Source of the DNA: Oxalobacteraceae bacterium | Lineage (GTDB): Bacteria; Pseudomonadota; Gammaproteobacteria; Burkholderiales; Burkholderiaceae_D | DNA length: 50,825 bases | Direction of reading: 5' to 3' | NCBI GenBank assembly: GCA_900299005.1 | Contig: OMID01000058.1 | Location: 1-50,825, forward strand | Part shown: one piece after another, positions 14,487 through 23,634 of the stretch | Numbering within the stretch: position 1 is the first letter of the stretch | How the letters are laid out: every line of letters begins with the position of its first letter | Notes under the pieces: model-generated | What the model was told of the DNA's origin: nothing | The model's input: only the letters and a program-made list of their open reading frames with translations | Database searches by the model: none | Translations under genes and position numbers: made by a program

Positions 14487-15256
14487 GTCCGAGATTGTAT
14501 CGCGCCAATCAGCGCCTCGTCGCCTGAAGCTGTCTGGAGAATGTGTGTAAATTCGAGCTCTCGGGCAGTCTCTGCTATGCGCTCATGCGGCACAATCAAA
14601 CGGGCCTGTCGCAGGCGTTCCCAGCCAGAATCACCCGCCACCTCGAGAGCAGCAGATTTTAAATAACGCAAGGCTTCCGAACTGGTAATTACCCAGTCGC
14701 AGCGCTCGGCAATCAGGTGACTCAGCTCTTGCCTGCGCGCGTCATCAAGCGGGGGAGCACCGCGCCGGTAAGCTGCGATCTGTTCCACGGTGATACCTGC
14801 CTCTCGCAAACGATCCGCGAGCAGCTCGCGCCCGGTTTCGGCGCGAACGATCAGCACTTTTTTTCCAGCGAGCTCGCTCAGATTTAACACCTCAAGCAGC
14901 GTCTCGGAATCCGTGCGACGAGTGTCTGCGGGACTAACCACCTGCGCCATTGCTTCGTTGACGCCGTGACGAGCCAACGCCTGGCGACTGCCCTCGCCCA
15001 CGACAGCCGCAATCACTCCGGCGGGCCAGTGGCTCAGGTGGGCGAACGCGGCATCGATGGCGTTGGGGCTTACAAAAGCCACCATCGCATAATTGCTCAG
15101 CCGGGAGAGCACAGTTTTCAGCTCGCTTTGATCAGGCAGCGGTTGGATGTCGATCAACGGAAAAACCCGTGCATCGGTGGCGTTGGCAGCCAGACGCGCC
15201 GCCAGTGAAGCCGCTTGCGCCAGCGGACGGGTGATGACGACGGGCGCCTTCTTCAA
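14483..15256 (-). CDS. hemD: Uroporphyrinogen-III synthase
   Basis: HemD closes hydroxymethylbilane into uroporphyrinogen III, inverting ring D. The 257-aa length is normal. The sequence is poorly conserved in this family, but VITRPLAQAASLAARL at the N-terminus, the central segment SELAGKKVLIVRAETGRELLADRL and the WVITSSEALRYL region are typical. The neighbours hemC and hemX confirm the call. The start lies 14 bases after the hemC stop, and the stop overlaps hemX. Confidence 0.93.
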   Translation of the reverse strand: MKKAPVVITRPLAQAASLAARLAANATDARVFPLIDIQPLPDQSELKTVLSRLSNYAMVAFVSPNAIDAAFAHLSHWPAGVIAAVVGEGSRQALARHGVNEAMAQVVSPADTRRTDSETLLEVLNLSELAGKKVLIVRAETGRELLADRLREAGITVEQIAAYRRGAPPLDDARRQELSHLIAERCDWVITSSEALRYLKSAALEVAGDSGWERLRQARLIVPHERIAETARELEFTHILQTASGDEALIGAIQSRT

Positions 15257-15270
15257 GCCCTGCTCACCAC

Positions 15271-16209
15271 TTACTCTGCCTTGCAGGCAGCAAGGATGGA
15301 TTGGGCATCTTGTGCCTCCAGCACGCGGGCAATTTCGTGCCCGAGCGCTTCGGGCGCATGGGCGGCACCGCTGACCTCGGCACGGGCGATGCGTTTGCCG
15401 TCAGGGGTCGCCACCATCGCGCGAAGGCGCATGGCCTCGTTATCCACGGTAGCGAATGCCGCCAGAGGAACCTGACAGCTGCCGCCGAAATTGCGCGAGA
15501 GCGTGCGCTCGGCGCGAACTGCGCGCTCGGTATCCGTATGGTTCAGGGGAGCCAGCAGGGTTTGCAGATCGCGGCGTCCGGCAGGAATCTCGATGGCCAT
15601 TGCACCCTGGCCCGGTGCGGGCAAACTTTCATCGGGCTCAATGAAGCTGCGAATACGCTCGGCCATGCCCAGTCGCTTCAGGCCCGCAGCGGCCAGAATG
15701 ATTGCGGCATAGTCGCCTTGATCTAGCTTGGAGAGCCGGGTATCCAGGTTGCCGCGCAGGGGCTGAATCACCAGCTGGGGAAAACGCGCAGAGATCAGTG
15801 CCTGACGGCGAAGGCTGCTGGTGCCAACCACCGCACCCGCCGGAAGATCGGCCAGACGCTGATAGTGATTGGACACAAAGGCGTCGCGCGGATCTTCTCG
15901 CTCGAGCACCGCTGCCAACTCGAAGCCCTCGGGCAGCTCCATCGGAACATCCTTGAGAGAATGTACCGCTAGGTCGGCCTCGCCATTTTGCATCGCGACT
16001 TCAAGCTCTTTGACGAATAGACCCTTGCCACCCACTTTGGACAGCGTGCGGTCCAGAATCTGATCGCCACGCGTGGTCATTCCGAGAATTTCGACTGTAC
16101 TGTGAGGATATAATTCAAGTAAGCGTGCGCGCACAGTTTCAGCCTGCCACATGGCCAGCCTGCTCTCGCGCGAGGCAATGACCAGCTTTCCGGAAAATGA
16201 TGAGTTCAA
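15271..16209 (-). CDS. hemC: Hydroxymethylbilane synthase (porphobilinogen deaminase)
   Basis: HemC joins four porphobilinogen units into hydroxymethylbilane. The TTG start at 16209 is preceded by AGAGAGG and gives 312 aa, the usual length. A longer frame from TTG 16260 adds 17 non-conserved residues and was rejected. The dipyrromethane cofactor attaches at Cys245 in FGGSCQVPL. Other signatures present are [21 protein letters not shown] and [10 protein letters not shown]. It is the first gene of hemC-hemD-hemX-hemY and is divergent from ppc. Confidence 0.95.
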   Translation of the reverse strand: MNSSFSGKLVIASRESRLAMWQAETVRARLLELYPHSTVEILGMTTRGDQILDRTLSKVGGKGLFVKELEVAMQNGEADLAVHSLKDVPMELPEGFELAAVLEREDPRDAFVSNHYQRLADLPAGAVVGTSSLRRQALISARFPQLVIQPLRGNLDTRLSKLDQGDYAAIILAAAGLKRLGMAERIRSFIEPDESLPAPGQGAMAIEIPAGRRDLQTLLAPLNHTDTERAVRAERTLSRNFGGSCQVPLAAFATVDNEAMRLRAMVATPDGKRIARAEVSGAAHAPEALGHEIARVLEAQDAQSILAACKAE

Positions 16210-16320
16210 CGCGGCCTCTCTGCTCAGCGGTTCTGGGGCGGCCGCGCGTGGTTGGCACAACGCTTGACCTGTTCGTCATTGCTGAAAAATAACCGGCGGA
16301 TTTTATCATGCACATTTGGC

Positions 16321-16345
16321 ACAACCTGGCCACAAGCCGGGTTGT
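16321..16345. promoter_or_regulatory. Hairpin in the hemC-ppc intergenic region
   Basis: ACAACCTGGC and GCCGGGTTGT form 10-base arms around CACAA, with one T-G pair. It lies 31 bases before the ppc start and about 110 bases before hemC. It could fold in the ppc leader or bind a regulator. No T-run follows, so it is not an obvious terminator. Confidence 0.35.
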
Positions 16346-16375
16346 TCTGTTCGACGCTGAAAGTTCAACGCAGTC

Positions 16376-19210
16376 ATGGTTACCAAAAAAAACGACGCCA
16401 CACCCGCTTCCAGAAAAGCCCAGGATAAAGACGCCCCACTCAAAGAAGACATCCGCCTGCTAGGTCGGCTGCTTGGCGACGTAGTTCGCCACCAGGAAGG
16501 GGAGGCTGTCTTCGAGATCGTCGAAACGATACGTCAGACTGCCGTGCGCTTTCGCCGCGAGTCGGATGCCGCCGCTGCCGCCGATCTCGACAAGCTGCTG
16601 AAAAAACTCACACGCGACCAGACCAATTCGGGCGTGCGGGCTTTTTCTTACTTTTCGCATCTGGCCAACATCGCGGAAGACCAGCACCACAATCGTCGCC
16701 GTCGCGCTCATCTGATGGCCGGCTCGGCAGCACAACCCGGGAGCATCGCGGCAACACTGTCAAAACTGGATGCTGCGGGTGTATCAGGAAAAGCCGTGCA
16801 AGCGTTTTTCAGTGATGCGCTGATCTCTCCTGTACTCACGGCCCATCCTACCGAAGTGCAGAGAAAAAGCATTCTTGATGCCGGACGCGAAATCGCCCGT
16901 CTACTTGCCGCCCGCGATCTGCCCCTGACCGCCTCAGAGAAAAATCGCAATACGCAATTGCTACATGCCGAAATCACCAAGCTGTGGCAAACACGCATGC
17001 TGCGCTACTCGAAACTGACCGTGGATGACGAGATCGAAAATGCGCTGTCTTTTTATCGCATTACTTTTCTACGCGAATTGCCCGGCCTGATGGAAGATAT
17101 CGAGCATGAGTTCTCGCAGCAGTATCCCCATTCCCGACACTTGTCACTCCCTCCTTTTGTGCAGATGGGTAGCTGGATTGGAGGGGATCGTGATGGCAAC
17201 CCAAATGTCAATGCATCGACCATGTCGCGCGCCATGTCGCGCCAATCGACAACCATTCTGGATTTTTATCTGGATGAGGTGCATGCACTCGGCGCTGAGT
17301 TATCAATCTCGACTCTGCTGGTCTCGGTGAGTCCGGAGCTCGCGGCGATGGCGGATGCCTCACCCGACAATTCACCTCACCGAACTGACGAGCCCTACCG
17401 CCGCGCGCTAATCACCGTCTACGCCCGCCTTGCCGCTACGGCGCGAAAGCTGGGCGTGACCAACATTCTGCGCCAGGAGGTATCTGCGCTCGCGCCTTAC
17501 GATCACATCAGTGAATTCACCGCCGATCTGGATGTGATCGGCGACTCGCTACGCGCCAATCATGGCCTGGCAATGACGCGCCCTCGACTAAACACGCTGC
17601 GCCGCGCTGCCGATATTTTCGGCTTTCATCTGGCCACGCTGGACATGCGACAAAGCTCAGACGTGCATGAGCGAGTGCTGGGTGAATTGTTCCGCGAAGC
17701 TGGTCAGTGTCCCGAGTACGCAAAGCTGCCAGAAGAAGACAAGATCGCGCTGCTGCTCTCGGAACTCTCACAGCCGCGCCTGCTGCGCTCCCCTTATCTG
17801 AGTTACTCGGACGAGACTGTCTCGGAACTGGCGGTGCTGAAGATGGCGCGGACGGTTCGCGAGCAATTTGGCGCACGCGCAATCCGAAATTACATCATCT
17901 CTCATACCGAGACTGTGTCTGATCTGCTAGAGGTCTTGTTACTGCAAAAAGAAACCGGCCTCATGCGCATCTCGGGCCGGGGCGAGCATTCGCAGGCCGA
18001 ACTCATGGTAATACCTCTGTTTGAAACAATCCCCGATTTACGCAATGCGCCCGCAATTATGGATAGCTGGCTCGGGGTGCCCGCAGTCCGCGCACTGGTA
18101 CGTCAGCAGAGCGATCTACAAGAGGTAATGCTGGGCTACTCCGACTCCAACAAGGATGGCGGTTTTCTGACCTCGAATTGGGAGCTGTACAAGGCCGAGG
18201 TTGGGCTGGTCAAAGTTTTTGAACACCATGACGTGAAACTAAGACTCTTCCATGGACGCGGGGGCACCGTGGGCCGCGGCGGCGGCCCCAGTCACGAAGC
18301 CATCCTGGCGCAACCGGCGGGCACCGTGAACGGGCAGTTCAGGTTGACTGAGCAGGGCGAGATCATTGCCTCGAAATTCTCGAACCCTGAAATCGGTCGC
18401 CGCAACCTGGAGCTGGTCGTCGCGGCCGTGGTTGAGGCCAGCCTGACCCCCGTGCAATCGGATGGCAAGCAGGCAAAACAACGCGCCGAGTTCGAGCTGG
18501 TGATGGAGATGCTGTCGGGGTACGCCTATCGTGCCTATCGCAATCTGGTCTACGAGACACCGGGCTTCACCGACTACTTTTTCTCGGCCACACCCATCTC
18601 GGAGATCGCTGAACTGAACATCGGATCGCGTCCTGCGTCACGCAAATCGACGCGACGTATTGAAGATCTGCGTGCTATTCCCTGGGGCTTTTCATGGGGC
18701 CAATGCCGGCTGCTGCTGCCGGGCTGGTATGGCTTCGGCAGCGCGGTCGAGGCCTGGCTGTCTGACGAAACCACGGGAGGGAAAACCAAAAAACTGTCTA
18801 CCCTGAAAGCCATGTGCCGCGACTGGCCTTTTTTTTCCACGCTTCTGTCCAACATGGACATGGTGTTGTCCAAGACCGATCTTGCCGTGGCATCCCGCTA
18901 TGCCAGTCTGGTCGCCGACAAGAAACTACGCAACGCAATCTTCAAGCGAATTTCAGCCGAGCTGGAGCTGACAACTGAATGTCTCTCCTTGATCACTGGC
19001 GCCGACGAACGACTGGCGAACAACCCTACGCTGGCGCGCTCGATAAAAAACCGGTTTGCCTATCTTGATCCGCTGAATCACTTGCAGGTCGAGCTGATCA
19101 AGCGTCACCGCAGCTGGAAAGAACAGGGACGTGCGACCGATATTCGCGTGCATCGTGGCATCCATTTGTCGATCAACGGCATTGCGGCCGGCCTCAGAAA
19201 CACCGGCTGA
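16376..19210 (+). CDS. ppc: Phosphoenolpyruvate carboxylase
   Basis: Ppc adds bicarbonate to phosphoenolpyruvate to give oxaloacetate and refill the TCA cycle. At 944 aa it has the normal bacterial length. Catalytic His157 lies in TAHPTEVQRKS. The glycine-rich loop FHGRGGTVGRGGGPSHEAI, the GDRDGNP segment and the C-terminal GIAAGLRNTG are intact. The N-terminal 20 residues are a charged, probably disordered extension. It is transcribed alone, divergently from hemC, a placement common in betaproteobacteria. Confidence 0.98.
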   Translation: MVTKKNDATPASRKAQDKDAPLKEDIRLLGRLLGDVVRHQEGEAVFEIVETIRQTAVRFRRESDAAAAADLDKLLKKLTRDQTNSGVRAFSYFSHLANIAEDQHHNRRRRAHLMAGSAAQPGSIAATLSKLDAAGVSGKAVQAFFSDALISPVLTAHPTEVQRKSILDAGREIARLLAARDLPLTASEKNRNTQLLHAEITKLWQTRMLRYSKLTVDDEIENALSFYRITFLRELPGLMEDIEHEFSQQYPHSRHLSLPPFVQMGSWIGGDRDGNPNVNASTMSRAMSRQSTTILDFYLDEVHALGAELSISTLLVSVSPELAAMADASPDNSPHRTDEPYRRALITVYARLAATARKLGVTNILRQEVSALAPYDHISEFTADLDVIGDSLRANHGLAMTRPRLNTLRRAADIFGFHLATLDMRQSSDVHERVLGELFREAGQCPEYAKLPEEDKIALLLSELSQPRLLRSPYLSYSDETVSELAVLKMARTVREQFGARAIRNYIISHTETVSDLLEVLLLQKETGLMRISGRGEHSQAELMVIPLFETIPDLRNAPAIMDSWLGVPAVRALVRQQSDLQEVMLGYSDSNKDGGFLTSNWELYKAEVGLVKVFEHHDVKLRLFHGRGGTVGRGGGPSHEAILAQPAGTVNGQFRLTEQGEIIASKFSNPEIGRRNLELVVAAVVEASLTPVQSDGKQAKQRAEFELVMEMLSGYAYRAYRNLVYETPGFTDYFFSATPISEIAELNIGSRPASRKSTRRIEDLRAIPWGFSWGQCRLLLPGWYGFGSAVEAWLSDETTGGKTKKLSTLKAMCRDWPFFSTLLSNMDMVLSKTDLAVASRYASLVADKKLRNAIFKRISAELELTTECLSLITGADERLANNPTLARSIKNRFAYLDPLNHLQVELIKRHRSWKEQGRATDIRVHRGIHLSINGIAAGLRNTG

Positions 19211-19279
19211 TCAGCGACTCACGATCCTTTGATTTTGTGCCCGAGAGAGCACCTGGGCAGGATAGGTGGTCTGTTCCTC

Positions 19280-19285
19280 TATAAT
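19280..19285 (+). promoter_or_regulatory. Putative -10 box of argH
   Basis: TATAAT lies 28 bases upstream of the argH ATG. If used, the transcript would start about 20 bases before the start codon. The -35 region is poor. Confidence 0.4.
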
Positions 19286-19313
19286 CGCCGTCTGTTACTG
19301 CACCCCGACCATC

Positions 19314-20708
19314 ATGTCAGACCAATTTTCCAAAAAGGACGAAGCCTGGTCAGCGCGCTTCTCGGAGCCGGTCTCCGATCTGGTAAAGCGCTACACGGCC
19401 TCGGTATTCTTTGATCACCGCCTTGCGGAAGTCGATATTCAAGGCTCGCTCGCTCATGCCGAGATGCTGGCGCACCAAAAAATCATTAGTGCGCAGGACT
19501 ATGCGGACATTCAGCGTGGCATGGCGCACCTACAGTCCGAGATCGCCACTGGCCAATTCGAATGGCTGCTTGATCTGGAAGATGTGCATCTGAATATCGA
19601 AAAGCGGCTGACAGAATTGGTCGGCGATGCCGGTAAGCGACTGCACACAGGCCGCTCGCGTAATGATCAAGTAGCTACCGATATTCGTCTGTATCTGCGA
19701 TCTGCGATCGACGACATCGTTGGTTTGCTCAAACAGCTGCAATGGGCGCTACTGGATCTGGCAGAGAAGCACACCCACACTATCATGCCGGGCTTTACCC
19801 ACATGCAGGTAGCGCAGCCGGTGACCTTTGGTCACCATATGCTCGCTTATGTAGAAATGTTCAACCGCGACACTGAGCGCATGCGCGACTGCCGCAAGCG
19901 TGTGAACCGACTGCCACTGGGTGCTGCCGCGCTGGCAGGAACCACCTTTCCGATCGATCGCCAGCGCGTTGCAAGAACCCTGGGCTTTGAAGAGGTATGC
20001 CAGAACTCGCTGGATGCGGTCTCGGACCGCGATTTCGCCATTGAATTCTGCGCCGCAGGTGCCTTGATAATGACGCACGTGTCGCGCCTGTCGGAAGAGC
20101 TGGTGATATGGATGAGTCCACGCGTGGGCTTCATCGACATCGCCGACCGCTTCTGCACCGGATCGTCGATCATGCCGCAGAAAAAAAATCCTGATGTGCC
20201 AGAGCTCGCGCGCGGTAAAACCGGCCGGGTAAATGGTCACCTGATGGCGTTGCTGACCCTGATGAAAGGCCAGCCGCTTGCGTACAACAAAGACAACCAG
20301 GAAGACAAGGAACCCTTGTTTGACACGGTGGATACGCTGATTGACACGCTGCGCATCTTCGCGGACATGGCGGGAGGTATCAGCGTCAAGGCAGAGCCTA
20401 TGCGGGCCGCAGCGCTGCAGGGCTACGCGACCGCGACGGATCTGGCAGATTACCTAGTTAAAAAGGGTTTGCCTTTTCGCGATGCACACGAAGCCGTGGC
20501 GATGGCCGTGCGCGCCTGCGAGCAGAAATCATGCGATTTAAGTGAACTGCCAATCGCTGCACTGCAGGAATTTTCGCCGCTGATTGACGAGGAGGTGTAT
20601 TCTGTTCTCACTTTGGAAGGCTCGGTCGCGGCGCGTCATCATCTTGGCGGTACCGCGCCGGCGCAGGTCTCGGAAGCCATCAAGATCGCTCGAGCTCGGC
20701 TGAAATGA
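19314..20708 (+). CDS. argH: Argininosuccinate lyase
   Basis: ArgH splits argininosuccinate into arginine and fumarate, the last step of arginine synthesis. From the ATG at 19314 it has 464 aa. The superfamily signature [12 protein letters not shown] lies at 283-294, with the flexible catalytic serine loop; His163 (FTHMQ) is the expected second catalytic residue. [10 protein letters not shown] at 111-120 is also typical. An in-frame ATG at 19266 was rejected because it lies upstream of the -10 box and adds unrelated residues. It is monocistronic, with a terminator downstream. Confidence 0.97.
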   Translation: MSDQFSKKDEAWSARFSEPVSDLVKRYTASVFFDHRLAEVDIQGSLAHAEMLAHQKIISAQDYADIQRGMAHLQSEIATGQFEWLLDLEDVHLNIEKRLTELVGDAGKRLHTGRSRNDQVATDIRLYLRSAIDDIVGLLKQLQWALLDLAEKHTHTIMPGFTHMQVAQPVTFGHHMLAYVEMFNRDTERMRDCRKRVNRLPLGAAALAGTTFPIDRQRVARTLGFEEVCQNSLDAVSDRDFAIEFCAAGALIMTHVSRLSEELVIWMSPRVGFIDIADRFCTGSSIMPQKKNPDVPELARGKTGRVNGHLMALLTLMKGQPLAYNKDNQEDKEPLFDTVDTLIDTLRIFADMAGGISVKAEPMRAAALQGYATATDLADYLVKKGLPFRDAHEAVAMAVRACEQKSCDLSELPIAALQEFSPLIDEEVYSVLTLEGSVAARHHLGGTAPAQVSEAIKIARARLK

Positions 20709-20736
20709 AGTCAAGCTGAAGCCAGCCTGACAAAAT

Positions 20737-20775
20737 AATGCACTCCCGCTACGGATGCCGCCTGGGTGCATTTTT
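20737..20775 (+). terminator. Terminator of argH
   Basis: AATGCACTC at 20737-20745 pairs with GGGTGCATT at 20764-20772, and T residues run to 20775. The loop is long (18 bases) but the stem is solid. It lies 28 bases after the argH stop. Confidence 0.7.
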
Positions 20776-21133
20776 ATTTGGGCAATGTTGTGATAAAACG
20801 TCTTCCGAGCAAGAAAAAAAAGAAATCGGTAAAGCCATTAAGCCACTGCTGCATAGCAACATTACAAGAAGTCCCAGCAGGAGCTAAATTCTCGTCACGC
20901 TTGCCACCGCTCCACCCGGCGTCTGCCCGGATGAAGCGCCGGCGTTGGCGAAGTCCGGCTGAAAAAAAGAACTGGGGAGACGCTGATCAATGCCATTTGC
21001 ATCGTCCTGTAAGGATCTGCAATAGCGCAAAGAGGAACGCTGAACACGCCGCAGCGCCCGCTCGGCCCATCAGGGGTTTTCTTCGAACAACAGCCCTCCC
21101 GGCATCAACAATTTTCGCGAAAGAAAACCGACT
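20776..21133. other. Intergenic region between argH and the TRAP permease genes
   Basis: No convincing gene is seen in these 358 bases. An open frame across it is basic and Cys-rich with no family look. The region must hold the promoter of the TRAP permease pair, but no clear -35/-10 pair stands out. An A-rich tract lies at 20812-20825. No riboswitch fold was recognised by eye. Confidence 0.5.
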
Positions 21134-21718
21134 ATGTCATCCTTATTGTCCTTCTCCCGATTCATCGATGCATTAAACGAGAAGATCGGGCTGACCATCA
21201 GCTGGGCATTGCTGGCAGCCGTTCTGATCTGCAGCGGCAATGCTCTGGTCCGCTACCTGATGAATACCAGTTCAAACGCTTGGCTGGAGATTCAATGGTA
21301 TCTGTTTGGCGCCATCTTCCTTCTCGCCTCAGCCTACACACTCAAGCGCAATGAGCATGTGCGCATCGACGTCATCGTGGGCCGGTTTTCGAAGCGTACT
21401 CAGGTATGCATCGATATCTTCGGGTTCGTGTTCTTCCTGCTCCCCGCCACCCTGCTGATTCTCTATTTCGCAGTGCCGTTTGCGACGGAGTCAATCCGCA
21501 ACCAGGAGGTATCAAGCAATGCAGGCGGCCTGATCCTGTGGCCCGCCAAGACGCTGATTCCTGTTGGTTTCCTGCTGTTGACGCTACAGGGTATATCCGA
21601 ACTGATAAAACGCATCGGCTTCTTGATGGGTCTGGTCGATGCGAGTGAATTTGACAAGCAAGCGCCCAATCCACAAGAAGAGATTGCAGCGATCAAATCT
21701 GCGAACCAGCTTAACTGA
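21134..21718 (+). CDS. TRAP transporter small permease (DctQ type)
   Basis: This 194-aa inner-membrane protein has four predicted helices near residues 20-37, 52-68, 90-112 and 132-158, the standard DctQ layout. It bridges the solute receptor and the large permease in sodium-driven uptake. It lies 18 bases before the large permease. The matching receptor is probably the convergent gene at 23635-24723. That receptor resembles 2-oxo-acid binders of the TakP kind, so monocarboxylic 2-oxo acids are a likely substrate class by inference. Confidence 0.93.
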   Translation: MSSLLSFSRFIDALNEKIGLTISWALLAAVLICSGNALVRYLMNTSSNAWLEIQWYLFGAIFLLASAYTLKRNEHVRIDVIVGRFSKRTQVCIDIFGFVFFLLPATLLILYFAVPFATESIRNQEVSSNAGGLILWPAKTLIPVGFLLLTLQGISELIKRIGFLMGLVDASEFDKQAPNPQEEIAAIKSANQLN

Positions 21719-21736
21719 ACGGACTGAGGCACCCAA

Positions 21737-23419
21737 ATGACTGAATTCCTTATCGCGAACATGGCACCGGTCATGTTCGCAGCTTTGATTATCTTCCTGC
21801 TCTCTGGTTTCCCGGTAGCGTTCTCGCTGGCGGCCAATGGCTTGCTGTTCGGACTGATCGGTATCGAAGTCGGTCTTCTCAAGCCTGAACTCCTGCAGGC
21901 CTTGCCCAACCGCGTGTTCGGCATTATGGCCAACGACACATTGTTGGCAATCCCCTTCTTCACGTTCATGGGACTCATTCTCGAGCGCTCCGGCATGGCC
22001 GAAGACCTGCTCGACACGATAGGACAGCTGTTTGGGCCGATGCGCGGCGGAATTGCGTATGCCGTGATCTTCGTCGGTGCGCTGCTGGCAGCGACGACGG
22101 GCGTCGTTGCCGCTTCGGTGATCTCGATGGGACTGATTTCTCTGCCCGTGATGCTGCGCTACGGCTACGATCGAAAAATCGCTTCCGGCGTGATCGCCGC
22201 TTCGGGCACACTTGCTCAGATCATCCCACCGTCGCTGGTACTGATCGTCATGGCCGACCAGCTTGGCCGCTCGGTGGGCGACATGTATCAGGCTGCATTC
22301 ATTCCTGGCCTGGTACTCACCGGCATGTATACCGCCTACATCCTCTTGATGTCCATGATTCGGCCTTCCTCATTGCCAGCGCTGCCCCTTGAAGCGCGCA
22401 ATCTTCGCGAAGAAAACGGCGCGAGTGGCATTCCCTCGCTTCTGGCGCTGCTAGGCTTGGGGATTGGTGTGGCCTGGGCTTTCGGGAAATTCCATCTGGC
22501 GGCAAACACCAAGCTGGCAGGTGACGAGATCGCCGTCTATAGCGGCGTGGTGGGTGTGCTGCTGACCTACGGTCTTGCGCTGGCCAACAACAAGCTCAAG
22601 CTCGGGTTGCTGTCAAAAATGGCGGAGAAAGTCGTCCTGGTCTTGGTCCCGCCTTTGGCTCTGATCTTCCTTGTACTTGGCACGATCTTCGTCGGCATCG
22701 CGACACCGACCGAAGGTGGCGGCATGGGTGCGCTGGGAGCGATGGTTCTCGCCTTCATGAACCGTCGTCTAAGCGGCGATTTGTTGAAGCAGGCGATGAA
22801 CTCGACCTCTCGTCTGGCCTGCTTTGTGCTCTTCATCCTGATCGGATCCAGCGTGTTTTCGCTGGTATTTAGGGGGGTAAATGGCGATCTCTGGGTTGAA
22901 CACCTGCTGACATCGCTGCCCGGCGGGAATGCAGGCTTCCTGATCGTGGTGAATATTCTCTTCTTTGCTTTAGCCTTCTTTCTGGATTTCTTTGAGCTGG
23001 CTTTCATTCTGGTGCCGCTGGTGGGCCCGGTCGCGGACAAGATGGGCATCGATCTGATCTGGTTCGGCGTGCTGCTGTCGGTCAATATGCAAACATCTTT
23101 CATGCATCCGCCTTTCGGATTTGCGCTGTTCTTCCTGCGCTCGGTCGCGCCGAAGGAAGTCAAAACCAGTGAAATCTACTGGGGTGCGGTGCCCTTCGTT
23201 GGAATACAGCTGCTGATGGTCGCCATGATCATTGCTTTCCCCTCAATGATCTCGGTCGGCAACAAGACTGACATGAAGGAGCAAATCGAACTGAACGTGC
23301 AAATACCCGCTGGTGAGGTCGATACGGCTGATGACATGAAGATTGACTTTAATCTTGGCGGAGGAAAGGAAGAATCCACGGAGCTTAAGCTGGATATGGG
23401 CGATCCAGACAAAAAGTAA
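21737..23419 (+). CDS. TRAP transporter large permease (DctM type)
   Basis: This 560-aa protein has about 12 membrane helices and the family segments LAIPFFTFMGLILERSGMAEDLL and SGTLAQIIPPSLVLIVMADQ. It forms the sodium/solute channel. It is longer than simple DctM proteins (about 430 aa). The extra length comes from a loop with added helices in the middle and a hydrophilic tail of about 50 residues (515-560) with alternating patterns such as IELNVQIP, MKIDFNLG and TELKLDMG. The tail's role is unknown. It follows the small permease after 18 bases and ends at a strong terminator. Confidence 0.93.
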   Translation: MTEFLIANMAPVMFAALIIFLLSGFPVAFSLAANGLLFGLIGIEVGLLKPELLQALPNRVFGIMANDTLLAIPFFTFMGLILERSGMAEDLLDTIGQLFGPMRGGIAYAVIFVGALLAATTGVVAASVISMGLISLPVMLRYGYDRKIASGVIAASGTLAQIIPPSLVLIVMADQLGRSVGDMYQAAFIPGLVLTGMYTAYILLMSMIRPSSLPALPLEARNLREENGASGIPSLLALLGLGIGVAWAFGKFHLAANTKLAGDEIAVYSGVVGVLLTYGLALANNKLKLGLLSKMAEKVVLVLVPPLALIFLVLGTIFVGIATPTEGGGMGALGAMVLAFMNRRLSGDLLKQAMNSTSRLACFVLFILIGSSVFSLVFRGVNGDLWVEHLLTSLPGGNAGFLIVVNILFFALAFFLDFFELAFILVPLVGPVADKMGIDLIWFGVLLSVNMQTSFMHPPFGFALFFLRSVAPKEVKTSEIYWGAVPFVGIQLLMVAMIIAFPSMISVGNKTDMKEQIELNVQIPAGEVDTADDMKIDFNLGGGKEESTELKLDMGDPDKK

Positions 23420-23441
23420 GCAACCCCGTGGTCGAATAAAG

Positions 23442-23466
23442 GCCAGACTTCGGTCTGGCTTTTTTT
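23442..23466 (+). terminator. Terminator of the TRAP permease operon
   Basis: GCCAGAC-TTCG-GTCTGGC is a perfect hairpin with a stable UUCG tetraloop, followed by seven T. It starts 22 bases after the large permease stop. Confidence 0.95.
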
Positions 23467-23560
23467 ATCCCTTAAATTAATGACCTACTGAGTTCGCTTT
23501 AGAGCAAACAGACCGCTGCTGTGACTGTGTGGCGACACAGGATCATCATGCGTGCACATG

Positions 23561-23591
23561 AAAAAGACCGCAGGCTAAGCTGCGGTCTTTT
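23561..23591 (-). terminator. Terminator of the TRAP receptor gene
   Basis: AAAAAGACCGCAG and CTGCGGTCTTTT pair around a short loop. A T-run follows on either strand, so it can act in both directions. It lies 44 bases beyond the stop of the minus-strand receptor gene, which it mainly serves. Confidence 0.9.
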
Positions 23592-23634
23592 CGTTCGTAC
23601 TACCTAGATACTTCAATTCGCAATGAACGTCTTT

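Noticed and set aside
20766-21176. 136-codon frame in the argH-TRAP gap
   Set aside because: No ribosome site, basic Cys-rich composition, and it starts inside the argH terminator and runs into the small permease gene.
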